Origin: Martinezella lusitana
Lineage (GTDB): Bacteria > Pseudomonadota > Alphaproteobacteria > Rhizobiales > Rhizobiaceae
DNA: 64,000 nt
NCBI RefSeq assembly: GCF_900094565.1
Contig: NZ_FMAF01000001.1
Span: forward strand, 62,001-126,000
Reading direction: 5' to 3'
Under the pieces are notes generated by a model. That model saw only the letters and a list, made by a program, of their open reading frames with translations, did no database searches and was not told the DNA's origin. A program made the translations under genes and the position numbers. Positions 57,181-64,000 of the stretch are shown here, piece after piece (positions within the stretch are counted from its first letter, which is position 1; the number at the start of each line of letters is the position of its first letter).

Positions 57181-58032
57181 ATGAACTATCGGCATATCTA
57201 TCACGCGGGCAACTTCGCCGATGTGCTCAAGCACGCGGTGCTCGCCCGCCTCGTCCGCTACATGCAGAACAAGGACAAAGCGTTCCGTGTTCTGGACACC
57301 CATGCCGGCATCGGGCTCTACGATCTCTCTTTGGAGGAAGCGCAGAAGACCGGGGAATGGCAAGATGGTATCGGCCGGCTGCTCGAAGCGGAACTCGTGC
57401 CCCAGGTCGCGGATTTGCTGGAGCCCTATCTGACCGCCGTTCGCGAGCTCAATCCCGAAGGCGGCCTGCAATTCTATCCCGGTTCGCCGAAGCTTGCCCG
57501 CATGCTGTTCCGTCCGCAGGACCGGCTATCAGCCATGGAGCTGCACCCCGAGGACTTCCAGCGGCTGCACCGGCTGTTCGAAGGCGACCACCATGCGCGC
57601 ATCACCGAGCTTGACGGCTGGCTGGCGCTCGGCGCGCATCTGCCGCCGAAGGAGAAGCGCGGCATCGTGCTGGTCGACCCGCCCTTCGAGGAAGACGGCG
57701 AATATGAGCGGCTGGTCGGCGGCTTGGCGAAAGCCTGGCACCGCTTTCCCGGCGGCACCTATTGCCTCTGGTATCCGATCAAGAAGGACGCGCCGATCAA
57801 GCAGTTTCACGAAGCACTGCAGGCATTGGAGGTGCCGAAGATGCTCTGCGCGGAGTTGACGGTCAAAAGCGACCGCGGCTTCGCCGGGCTTACCGGCTCC
57901 GGCCTCATCATCGTCAATCCGCCCTTCACGTTGAAGGACGAGTTGCATGCGCTGTTGCCGGCGCTGAAGGATCTGCTGGCGCAGGACCGTTTCGCCTCGC
58001 AACGCGCCTTCTGGCTGCGCGGCGAACATTGA
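57181..58032 (+). CDS. rlmJ: 23S rRNA (adenine-2030-N6) methyltransferase
   Basis: A 283-residue RlmJ that methylates A2030 of 23S rRNA. It starts MNYRHIYHAGNFADVLKHAVL, the family signature, carries the SAM-binding FRVLDTHAGIGLYDL, the catalytic VDPPFEEDGEYE, and ends SGLIIVNPPFTLKDEL. The ATG at 57181 is preferred to 57163 by homology. Divergent from the molybdopterin oxidoreductase. Confidence 0.95.
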   Translation: MNYRHIYHAGNFADVLKHAVLARLVRYMQNKDKAFRVLDTHAGIGLYDLSLEEAQKTGEWQDGIGRLLEAELVPQVADLLEPYLTAVRELNPEGGLQFYPGSPKLARMLFRPQDRLSAMELHPEDFQRLHRLFEGDHHARITELDGWLALGAHLPPKEKRGIVLVDPPFEEDGEYERLVGGLAKAWHRFPGGTYCLWYPIKKDAPIKQFHEALQALEVPKMLCAELTVKSDRGFAGLTGSGLIIVNPPFTLKDELHALLPALKDLLAQDRFASQRAFWLRGEH

Positions 58033-58063
58033 ATTTCCTCCCGCCCATCCCACAGGTGATCCC

Positions 58064-58657
58064 ATGAGACTTCTCTGCTCCTCCACCTCCCCCTTTTCCA
58101 GCAAGGTGCGCATGGCGGCCCGCCATCTCGGCATCAAACTCGAGGAGATCCGCGTCGATACCAATGCCGGGCCGGCGCTACTCGTCGACAACAATCCGCT
58201 GGGCAAGATCCCGACCTTGCTGACCGACGATGGCGACGCCATTTTCGACAGCCGCGCCATCATGCATTACTTCGACCGGCAGGAGGGTGGCCTTTATCCT
58301 TCCAAGAAGGGTAAGCGCACCGAGGCTGAAGTTCTGGAAGCGCTGTGCGACGGTACCATGGAGTGCCTTCTGTCGATTGTTTACGAGCGGCGCCTCCGCG
58401 AACCCGAAAAGCAGCACCAGCCTTGGATCGATCGGCAGTGGACGAAGGCAAGCCGCGCGCTCGCCCACCTGGATGCAGAGCCACCGAAGATCGGCAAGAA
58501 GCTGCATGCGGGACATTTCGCGCTTGCCTCCCTTATCGGCTATCTGCAGCTCCGCTTCGAAGGCCAATGGGAGGCGGACCATGCGGAGCTTATCAACTGG
58601 GCGAGCAAGTTCGAAAAGCATTTCCCCGACTATCCGGCGATGAAGCCGCAGGCCTGA
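58064..58657 (+). CDS. Glutathione S-transferase family protein
   Basis: A 197-residue GST-fold protein. The N-terminal thioredoxin-like domain starts RLLCSSTSPFSSKVRMAARHLGI and has the glutathione-binding cis-Pro and Ser in GKIPTLLTDDGDAIFDSRAIMHY; the C-terminal helical domain follows. It is 31 bases downstream of rlmJ on the same strand. Substrate unknown. Confidence 0.88.
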   Translation: MRLLCSSTSPFSSKVRMAARHLGIKLEEIRVDTNAGPALLVDNNPLGKIPTLLTDDGDAIFDSRAIMHYFDRQEGGLYPSKKGKRTEAEVLEALCDGTMECLLSIVYERRLREPEKQHQPWIDRQWTKASRALAHLDAEPPKIGKKLHAGHFALASLIGYLQLRFEGQWEADHAELINWASKFEKHFPDYPAMKPQA

Positions 58658-58668
58658 CGCTGTCTCGC

Positions 58669-58811
58669 TTAGCTCCAGTATACATCGCCGTTCCTCACGA
58701 AATCGACAAAGGCGCGCAAGGCCGTCGGTAATTGCCGACGGCTCGGATAATAGAGGAAGAAGCCGGAATAGTAGGGGCACCAGTCCTCCAGCATGCGGAT
58801 CATCCGGCCAT
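58669..58811 (-). pseudogene. LysR-type regulator, C-terminal remnant
   Basis: Read on the minus strand, the frame begins after an in-frame stop and gives GRMIRMLEDWCPYYSGFFLY then YPSRRQLPTALRAFVDFVRN to a TAA. This is the well-known end of the effector domain of LysR-type regulators, where YYPSRRQ.P.ALRAF is highly conserved. The DNA-binding and most of the effector domain are gone. It faces an SDR remnant at 58869, as in divergent LysR/SDR pairs, so a deletion removed the middle. Confidence 0.75.
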
Positions 58812-58868
58812 CCTACCTTTCTCTCCTGCAAGCGAATTCCACGCTGCCAACCGACAAAGGAGAAAGTC

Positions 58869-59018
58869 ATGGGTGCTTGCTTCATCACAGGTGCACCGCG
58901 CGGCTTCGGCGCTCTCATCACCCAGGAAGCCCTCACCCGCATAAATATTCAGAAGCATGAAATAGAAAAAGCCGGGGCAAGAGCCCCGGCTTTTTCTTCA
59001 TTCCATACTGTCAAGTGA
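58869..59018 (+). pseudogene. Short-chain dehydrogenase, N-terminal remnant
   Basis: ATG 58869, preceded by a good AAAGGAGAAAG, opens ACFITGAPRGFGALITQEAL, the Rossmann start of an SDR (T-G-x3-G-x-G). Homology ends after about 24 residues and the frame runs through a terminator to a TGA at 59016. The gene is truncated. It was probably controlled by the adjacent decayed LysR gene. Confidence 0.7.
58967..59002. terminator. Bidirectional terminator of the outer membrane barrel gene
   Basis: AAAAAGCCGGGGC pairs with GCCCCGGCTTTTT around AAGA; T and A tracts on both sides make it active for the minus-strand gene ending at 59019. Confidence 0.9.
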
Positions 59019-59651
59019 TTAGAACTTCACGCCGATACCGACCTTGACGCTCTGCTCGTCGAAGCCGCGCGAGAAGCTGCCGGAGTCGAGGTTGAAGGTC
59101 TTCTTGCCGTAGTCGGTGTAACGGTACTCAAGGCGAGCCGTGATGTTGCTGGTGATGAAGGTTTCAGCACCTGCACCGACCGTGTAACCAACAGCCGTCT
59201 TGCTTTCAGACGAGGTATCGTCCGAGAGCTTGTTCTGGCCGAGCGCCAGACCAGCCGTGCCATACAGCATGAACGGGTTGAAATCGTAACCGAGACGGCC
59301 GCGAACCGAGCCATTGACGCCGTTCTTGGCTGTCAGGCCATTGCGGGACGTCTCCGAGTCGGCGTAACCGAGGTCACCTTCGACACCGTATACGATCTGT
59401 CCCTGCTGCCAGTTGTAGCCGGTGAAGGCACCACCGCCGAAGGCGTAGGTGTTGCCGGTGCGGTTGAAGTGACCCTTGTTCCAGTCGCCTTCGCCACCGA
59501 TGTAGAAGCCGGACCAATTGTTGACGACCGGAGCTGCTTCCTGAGCGACGGGCGGCTGCGGAACCTGCTCAACAGCGTCGGCAGCCTGAGCTGCGGTGTA
59601 GCCGCCGAGAGCGAAAGCGGAGACCATGAGGGTCGTTACGAGAGTACGCAT
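59019..59651 (-). CDS. Omp25/RopB-type outer membrane beta-barrel protein
   Basis: A 210-residue small barrel with signal peptide (ending AAQA), a Pro-rich linker and the family motif NNWSGFYIGGEGDWNKG, then eight predicted strands: FGGGAFTGYNWQQGQIVYGVEGDLGYA, SVRGRLGYDFNPFMLYGTAGLALG, VGYTVGAGAETFITSNITARLEYRYTDYG, and a terminal VGIGVKF. Related Brucella Omp25/Omp31 and rhizobial RopB tie the outer membrane to the envelope and affect stress and host interaction. AAAGGAG precedes the ATG. Divergent from the SDR gene. Confidence 0.9.
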   Translation of the reverse strand: MRTLVTTLMVSAFALGGYTAAQAADAVEQVPQPPVAQEAAPVVNNWSGFYIGGEGDWNKGHFNRTGNTYAFGGGAFTGYNWQQGQIVYGVEGDLGYADSETSRNGLTAKNGVNGSVRGRLGYDFNPFMLYGTAGLALGQNKLSDDTSSESKTAVGYTVGAGAETFITSNITARLEYRYTDYGKKTFNLDSGSFSRGFDEQSVKVGIGVKF

Positions 59652-60014
59652 ACTTTTCTCCTTTCAGTCCCGTGTGCTTCGTCTACAATCTTTGACTTCG
59701 AAGCGTCACGAGCAATTAAAATAAATCCCTCCCGGATCGAGATTGAAATTGGAGTGCAAATGAGGAATTGGAAGAGCCAAAATATGATATCATTGTGGCA
59801 CAGACATGGCTGAATTTCGATGTTGCTTCAGCGCAACAGAGGAATTGTTAACCATAACCAATGGTTAAAGCATGTATACTTATTTTAATCTAAATATATC
59901 TCAAGATCTACATAAGAGATGTCAAGAGCGTCATTCGCTCAAACACCTTTTCATATGGTGTATCGACGCCCTATATGAGCTTCGATTGGGTAACGACGAG
60001 AAGAAGGCGGTATC
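59652..60014. other. AT-rich divergent promoter region with two palindromes
   Basis: No gene is seen in these 363 bases. The middle (about 59710-59930) is AT-rich compared with the rest of the window. It contains TGTTGC-N6-GCAACA at 59821-59838 and TTAACCAT-N5-ATGGTTAA at 59848-59868, both perfect inverted repeats. It should hold promoters for the barrel gene and the SDR/uvrC operon, but I could not assign boxes with confidence. Confidence 0.5.
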
Positions 60015-60782
60015 TTGAGCCAGGAAGAACTTCGCACGGCATTGATAACGGGCGCATCAAAAAGAATAGGCAGGGCAATAGCCGAGGATCTGTCGGCCAA
60101 TGGCTTCGCGGTGGCGCTGCATGCCAACCAATCCTTCGCCGAGGCGGCGGAAATCGTGGCGAAATTGCAGCAAATGGGCAGGAAGGCGATTGCGATCAAG
60201 GCCGACCTGCAAGATTTGGGCGAAACGTCAACCCTCGTCGAGAAAGCCGCGGCCGCCCTAGGTCCGCTTGATTTGCTGGTCAACAATGCCTCGGCTTTCC
60301 TCGACGATTCCGCCCAGCGTTTCGATGCTGAAGCCTTCGAGGCGCATTTTGCCGTGCATGTCCGCGCGCCCTCAATGTTATCAGCCGATTTCGTCCGGCA
60401 GCTTCCCGAGCCCAATCCGGGATTGATCGTCAACATGATCGACCAGAGGGTCTGGGCGCTCAACCCACGCTTCTATTCCTACACGCTGTCGAAGGCGGCC
60501 CTTTGGACGGCGACCCAGACGATGGCGCAGAGCTTTGCCCCTCGCGTCCGCGTCAACGCGATTGGCCCGGGGCCGACGGTGCGCAGCGCGCGACAGTCGG
60601 AAGAGGACTTTCAGGCCCAGATCGACGGCCTCATATTGAAGGCCGCGCCGGGGCTCGGAGAATTCGGCCGCACCATCCGCTTTCTTTTTGACACGCCCTC
60701 GATCACGGGCCAAATGATAGCGCTCGACGGCGGCCAGCATCTTGCCTGGGAAACGCCTGATGTGGCGGAGAGTGCGGAATGA
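60015..60782 (+). CDS. SDR-family oxidoreductase, pteridine-reductase/FolM-like
   Basis: A 255-residue SDR with the modified cofactor motif [15 protein letters not shown] (like the T-G-x3-R-x-G of PTR1/FolM), LLVNNASAF, the catalytic YTLSKAAL (Tyr-x3-Lys) and [10 protein letters not shown]. Such enzymes reduce dihydrofolate, dihydromonapterin or pteridines with NADPH; other substrates are possible. The start is a TTG with AAGGCGG upstream. Its end overlaps uvrC (ATGA). Confidence 0.82.
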   Translation: MSQEELRTALITGASKRIGRAIAEDLSANGFAVALHANQSFAEAAEIVAKLQQMGRKAIAIKADLQDLGETSTLVEKAAAALGPLDLLVNNASAFLDDSAQRFDAEAFEAHFAVHVRAPSMLSADFVRQLPEPNPGLIVNMIDQRVWALNPRFYSYTLSKAALWTATQTMAQSFAPRVRVNAIGPGPTVRSARQSEEDFQAQIDGLILKAAPGLGEFGRTIRFLFDTPSITGQMIALDGGQHLAWETPDVAESAE

Positions 60783-62821
60783 ATGGAAGAAAGCTGCCCG
60801 ATGGCGGCATTCTCTACGACGAATCAGAGGATATAGAAGACGACATCGAGGTAGAGGGCGATGCCGCCGCCGCCCCTGTCGTGCCCGTCGACTGGAACGA
60901 AGGCGGCAAGAACGAGACCGGCTTGCGCGGCGCGGAACTGATCGCTGAATTCGTCAAGCGCCTGCCGAACAATCCCGGCGTCTACCGCATGTTCAACGAA
61001 GCCGGCGACGTGCTCTATGTCGGTAAGGCACGCAGCCTGAAGAAGCGTGTCGCCAACTATGCCATGGGCCGGGTGCATTCCAACCGCATCGCCCGCATGG
61101 TGCGCGAAACCGCCAATATGGAGTTCGTCACCACCCGCACAGAAACCGAAGCGCTGCTGCTGGAAGCGAATCTGATCAAGCGCTTGCGGCCGCGCTTCAA
61201 CGTCTTGCTGCGCGACGACAAGTCCTTTCCCTATATTCTGATCACCGGCGACCATCGCGCACCAGCCATTTTCAAGCATCGCGGCGCCCGCGCCCGCAAG
61301 GGCGACTATTTCGGCCCGTTCGCCTCGGCCGGTGCCGTCGGCCGCACCATCAATTCGCTACAGCGCGCATTCCTCATCCGCACCTGTGCCGACAGCGTTT
61401 TCGAGACGCGCACCCGGCCCTGTCTGCTCTACCAGATCAAGCGCTGTTCCGGGCCCTGCACGCATGAGATCAGCGATTCGGGCTATGCAGAATTGGTGCA
61501 GGAGGCGAAGGATTTCCTTTCCGGCAAGAGCCAGAACGTCAAGGCCCATATGGCCGAGGAGATGAACGCCGCCGCCGAGGATCTCGATTTCGAGCGCGCC
61601 GCCGTCTTTCGTGACCGGCTGGCGGCGCTGTCGCACGTACAGAGCCATCAGGGCATCAATCCGGCCGGCGTCGAGGAAGCCGATATCTTCGCCATCCATC
61701 ACGAGGGCGGCATCTCCTGTATTCAGGTCTTCTTCTTCCGCACCGGCCAGAACTGGGGCAATCGAGCCTATTTTCCCAAGGCCGACCCATCACTGTCAGG
61801 CGCCGAAGTGCTGAACGCCTTCCTGGCGCAGTTCTACGACGACAAACCGGTGCCCAGGCAGATTCTTCTTTCGGAGACGGTCGAGGAAATCGAGCTGCTG
61901 GCGGCAGCGCTCAGCGAGAAGACCGGCCACAAGGTCTCGATCCTCGTGCCGCAGCGTGGCGAAAAACGCGATCTGGTCGATCATGTCGTTGCCAATGCCC
62001 GCGAAGCGCATGGTCGCAAGCTTGCGGAGACGGCTTCGCAATCGCGGCTGCTAGAGGGGTTCAAGGAGACCTTCAAGCTTCCTTACGTGCCGCAGCGCAT
62101 CGAGATCTACGACAACTCCCACATCATGGGCACGAATGCGGTCGGCGGCATGGTCGTGGCCGGGCCGGAAGGTTTCGTCAAAGGCCAGTACCGAAAGTTC
62201 AACATCAAATCGACCGACATCACGCCCGGCGACGACTTCGGCATGATGCGCGAAGTGATGACAAGGCGCTTTTCCCGCCTGCTGAAGGAAGAAGGCAAGC
62301 CCGACCGCAGCGCTGCGACGGAGGCTCCCGCCGCCGATGCAGCCGACCAGCCCTTCCCCGCCTGGCCTGATATCATCCTCATCGATGGCGGCCAGGGGCA
62401 GATGACAGCGGTGCGGGCCATTCTCGAGGAGTTGGGAATCACCGACAGCGTCATCGCCATCGGCGTCGCCAAGGGTGTCGACCGCGACGCCGGACGCGAG
62501 CGCTTTTTCGCCCCTTCCCGCGAGAGCTTCACCCTGCCGCCGCGCGATCCCGTGCTCTACTTCATCCAACGCCTGCGCGACGAAGCCCACCGTTTCGCCA
62601 TCGGCTCGCATCGCGCCCGGCGCAAGAAGGAGATGATCAAGAATCCGCTGGATGAAATCGGCGGTATCGGCCCGTCGCGCAAGCGGGCATTGCTGCAGCA
62701 TTTCGGCACCGCCAAGGCCGTATCGCGCGCCGCCCTGTCCGACCTGATGGCTGTGGAAGGCATATCGGAAGCCGTAGCACGGCAGGTCTACAACCATTTT
62801 CATGAAGACACCGCGAAATAA
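60779..62821 (+). CDS. uvrC: Excinuclease ABC subunit C
   Basis: A 680-residue UvrC that makes both incisions in nucleotide excision repair. After about 60 extra N-terminal acidic residues comes the GIY-YIG domain ([19 protein letters not shown]), then a UvrB-binding helix region, the RNase-H-like C-terminal nuclease ([28 protein letters not shown]), and a helix-hairpin-helix at the end ([18 protein letters not shown]). It is translationally coupled to the SDR. Confidence 0.97.
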   Translation: MNGRKLPDGGILYDESEDIEDDIEVEGDAAAAPVVPVDWNEGGKNETGLRGAELIAEFVKRLPNNPGVYRMFNEAGDVLYVGKARSLKKRVANYAMGRVHSNRIARMVRETANMEFVTTRTETEALLLEANLIKRLRPRFNVLLRDDKSFPYILITGDHRAPAIFKHRGARARKGDYFGPFASAGAVGRTINSLQRAFLIRTCADSVFETRTRPCLLYQIKRCSGPCTHEISDSGYAELVQEAKDFLSGKSQNVKAHMAEEMNAAAEDLDFERAAVFRDRLAALSHVQSHQGINPAGVEEADIFAIHHEGGISCIQVFFFRTGQNWGNRAYFPKADPSLSGAEVLNAFLAQFYDDKPVPRQILLSETVEEIELLAAALSEKTGHKVSILVPQRGEKRDLVDHVVANAREAHGRKLAETASQSRLLEGFKETFKLPYVPQRIEIYDNSHIMGTNAVGGMVVAGPEGFVKGQYRKFNIKSTDITPGDDFGMMREVMTRRFSRLLKEEGKPDRSAATEAPAADAADQPFPAWPDIILIDGGQGQMTAVRAILEELGITDSVIAIGVAKGVDRDAGRERFFAPSRESFTLPPRDPVLYFIQRLRDEAHRFAIGSHRARRKKEMIKNPLDEIGGIGPSRKRALLQHFGTAKAVSRAALSDLMAVEGISEAVARQVYNHFHEDTAK

Positions 62822-62899
62822 AAAGCCGGTCGCAAATTCCACGCAATGACGGTGAAAGAACAGAAAGAATGTTGACGATAGGGTAATCAAACCATCATC

Positions 62900-62929
62900 T
62901 AGGCGTGATCCCAAAAAGTGCGGAGCGGT
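62900..62929 (+). repeat. Second copy of the rhizobial intergenic repeat
   Basis: TAGGCGTGATCCCAAAAAGT, continuing GCGGAGCGG, matches the minus-strand repeat at 15299-15329 (TAGAGCGTGATGCCGAAAAG, then TGTGGAGCGG) with a few differences. It lies between uvrC and pgsA. The following bases to about 62975 do not fold as well as those of the first copy. Confidence 0.7.
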
Positions 62930-63029
62930 TTTTGGATAAGATCATGCTCAATCAAATGGCTGGAGCGAGATGAGGCTTTGACAAAGGCTCACCGAGATCT
63001 GCCGACACAACCGAAACGAAACGATTTCC

Positions 63030-63617
63030 ATGGCTTCGCGCGCTTACAGCATTCCCAATCTGCTTACCTACGGCCGCATCCTCTGCGTACCCCTGATCGT
63101 CCTGTGCTTCTTCGTCGAGGGCAAGCTGGAAGGTTCCGATTTCGCGCGGTGGGTCGCGCTCTGGATCTTCGTGATCGCCTCGCTCACCGACTTTCTCGAC
63201 GGCTATCTCGCGCGCATCTGGAATCAGACCTCGAATATCGGCCGCATGCTGGATCCGATCGCCGACAAACTGCTGGTCGCCTCGATCCTGCTTCTGGTGG
63301 CGGCCGACGGCACGATCGCCGGCTGGTCGCTCTGGGCGGCGATCATCATCCTCTGCCGTGAAATACTGGTATCCGGCCTGCGCGAATATCTTGCCGCCTT
63401 GAAAGTGAGCGTTCCCGTGACGCGCATCGCGAAGTGGAAGACGACCGCGCAGCTCGTGGCCATCGCCTTCCTGCTGGCTGGGCCGGCCGGCGACAAGGTG
63501 CTACCCTATACGACGGAGATCGGCATCGTCCTGCTCTGGGTCGCGGCGCTGCTGACCATCTACACCGGCTACGATTATTTCCGCGCCGGCCTGAAGCATA
63601 TCGTGGACGATGAATGA
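63030..63617 (+). CDS. pgsA: CDP-diacylglycerol-glycerol-3-phosphate phosphatidyltransferase
   Basis: A 195-residue inner-membrane enzyme making phosphatidylglycerol phosphate. The CDP-alcohol phosphotransferase signature D-G-x2-A-R-x8-G-x3-D-x3-D is in FLDGYLARIWNQTSNIGRML and continues DPIADKLL. About five hydrophobic helices follow. It overlaps moaD (ATGA). Confidence 0.95.
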   Translation: MASRAYSIPNLLTYGRILCVPLIVLCFFVEGKLEGSDFARWVALWIFVIASLTDFLDGYLARIWNQTSNIGRMLDPIADKLLVASILLLVAADGTIAGWSLWAAIIILCREILVSGLREYLAALKVSVPVTRIAKWKTTAQLVAIAFLLAGPAGDKVLPYTTEIGIVLLWVAALLTIYTGYDYFRAGLKHIVDDE

Positions 63618-63871
63618 TGACGAAGCTCGTCTATTTCGCCTGGGTGCGCGAGCGGATCGGCAAGGCCGAAGAGGAGATCTCTCTTCCCGCCGAGGTGATC
63701 ACCGTCGGTGATCTCCTTAATCATTTGAAGACCTTGGGGGAAGAATACGAGACAGCGCTTCAGTTTCCGGAAGCGATCCGGGTCGCCATCAACATGGAAC
63801 ATGCCGATCACGACGAGCCGATCGCCGGTGCGCGCGAGATCGGGCTGTTCCCACCGATGACTGGAGGGTGA
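63614..63871 (+). CDS. moaD: Molybdopterin synthase sulfur carrier subunit
   Basis: An 85-residue ubiquitin-like protein with the C-terminal Gly-Gly (PPMTGG) that carries the thiocarboxylate sulfur to MoaE. It starts TKLVYFAWVRERIGKAEEEI and has the typical middle VITVGDLLNHLKTLG. Coupled to pgsA upstream and followed closely by moaE. Confidence 0.95.
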   Translation: MMTKLVYFAWVRERIGKAEEEISLPAEVITVGDLLNHLKTLGEEYETALQFPEAIRVAINMEHADHDEPIAGAREIGLFPPMTGG

Positions 63872-63875
63872 GCTG

Positions 63876-64000
63876 ATGGCCGTGCAGCCGCTCGTCCGCG
63901 TTCAGCAAGAAGATTTCGATCTCCAGGCCGAGATCGACAGCCTCACGCAGGGGCGGCTCGATATCGGCGCAGTCGTCACCTTTTCCGGGCTCTGCCGCGA
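63876..64000 (+). CDS. moaE: Molybdopterin synthase catalytic subunit, N-terminal part (cut by window end)
   Basis: The frame runs AVQPLVRVQQEDFDLQAEID, then LDIGAVVTFSGLCR, the N-terminal part of MoaE, which inserts sulfur into precursor Z with MoaD. It starts four bases after the moaD stop, with GGAGGGTG nearby as ribosome binding site. The active-site Lys lies beyond the window. Confidence 0.92.
   Translation, partial: MAVQPLVRVQQEDFDLQAEIDSLTQGRLDIGAVVTFSGLCR

Overview
The window reads as the chromosome of a Rhizobium/Agrobacterium-type alphaproteobacterium. Evidence is the high-GC coding sequence, a RopA-type porin, a BA14K-like protein, a CBP3-type ubiquinol-cytochrome c chaperone, HdaA, an LdtR/LdtP-type regulator/transpeptidase pair, a Mg-type HemB, a K+-independent H+-pyrophosphatase, and two copies of a short intergenic repeat of a type I recall from rhizobial genomes. 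Nearly all of it is core chromosome. I see no CRISPR array, intact insertion sequence, prophage or rRNA. One tRNA gene is present, tRNA-Pro(GGG).

Layout. 1-3.4 kb: the end of a polysaccharide operon (glycosylphosphotransferase, Wzy-like polymerase/ligase, GT4 glycosyltransferase) with overlapping genes and non-ATG starts. 3.4-10.5 kb: an Xre-type regulator, a PHB-depolymerase-type esterase, small secreted proteins and lipoproteins, a degenerate SNase-like membrane protein, tRNA-Pro, a porin and a MerR-type regulator. 10.7-15.2 kb: ihfA, fabH, plsX, DUF177, CBP3-type chaperone and, on the other strand, bamE. 15.3-23.7 kb: hppA, nusB-ribH, then a plus-strand cupin/GNAT block, then ribE-ribD-nrdR-glyA. 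23.9-30.4 kb: the ldtR/ldtP pair, a small membrane protein, hemB, RDD protein, bpt and an EamA transporter. 30.7-37.7 kb: parC, then two diverged paralogous secreted proteins of unknown function flanking a divergent TetR/serine-hydrolase pair. 37.8-53 kb: aspS, multicopper oxidase, rnd, class III cyclase, phytase-like esterase, ppx-ppk-hdaA-AI-2E transporter, purM-purN. 53-58.7 kb: phnM-like amidohydrolase, Nudix hydrolase coupled to a molybdopterin oxidoreductase, rlmJ, GST. 58.7-64 kb: a decayed LysR/SDR pair, an Omp25-type barrel, a pteridine-reductase-like SDR coupled to uvrC, then pgsA-moaD-moaE, the last cut by the window end.

Several groups work together. FabH/PlsX with DUF177 form the usual phospholipid/fatty-acid entry cluster. 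RibD, RibE and RibH are three riboflavin steps but are split into two minus-strand blocks. Ppk and Ppx make and degrade polyphosphate, and a Pho-box-like site lies before ppk. LdtR is expected to control LdtP and so cell-wall 3-3 crosslinking. MoaD/MoaE supply molybdopterin of the kind needed by the Mo-oxidoreductase 7 kb upstream.

The least explained material is: the paralogous secreted-protein pair, with matching promoters and terminators and a 23-bp direct repeat bracketing the second copy; the SNase-fold protein lacking expected catalytic residues; the cyclase with Asp in place of the purine-selecting Lys; the stem-loop transcript candidate between ldtR and ldtP; and three gene scars. I found no convincing wholly new multi-gene system; the paralogue/TetR/hydrolase locus is the best candidate.
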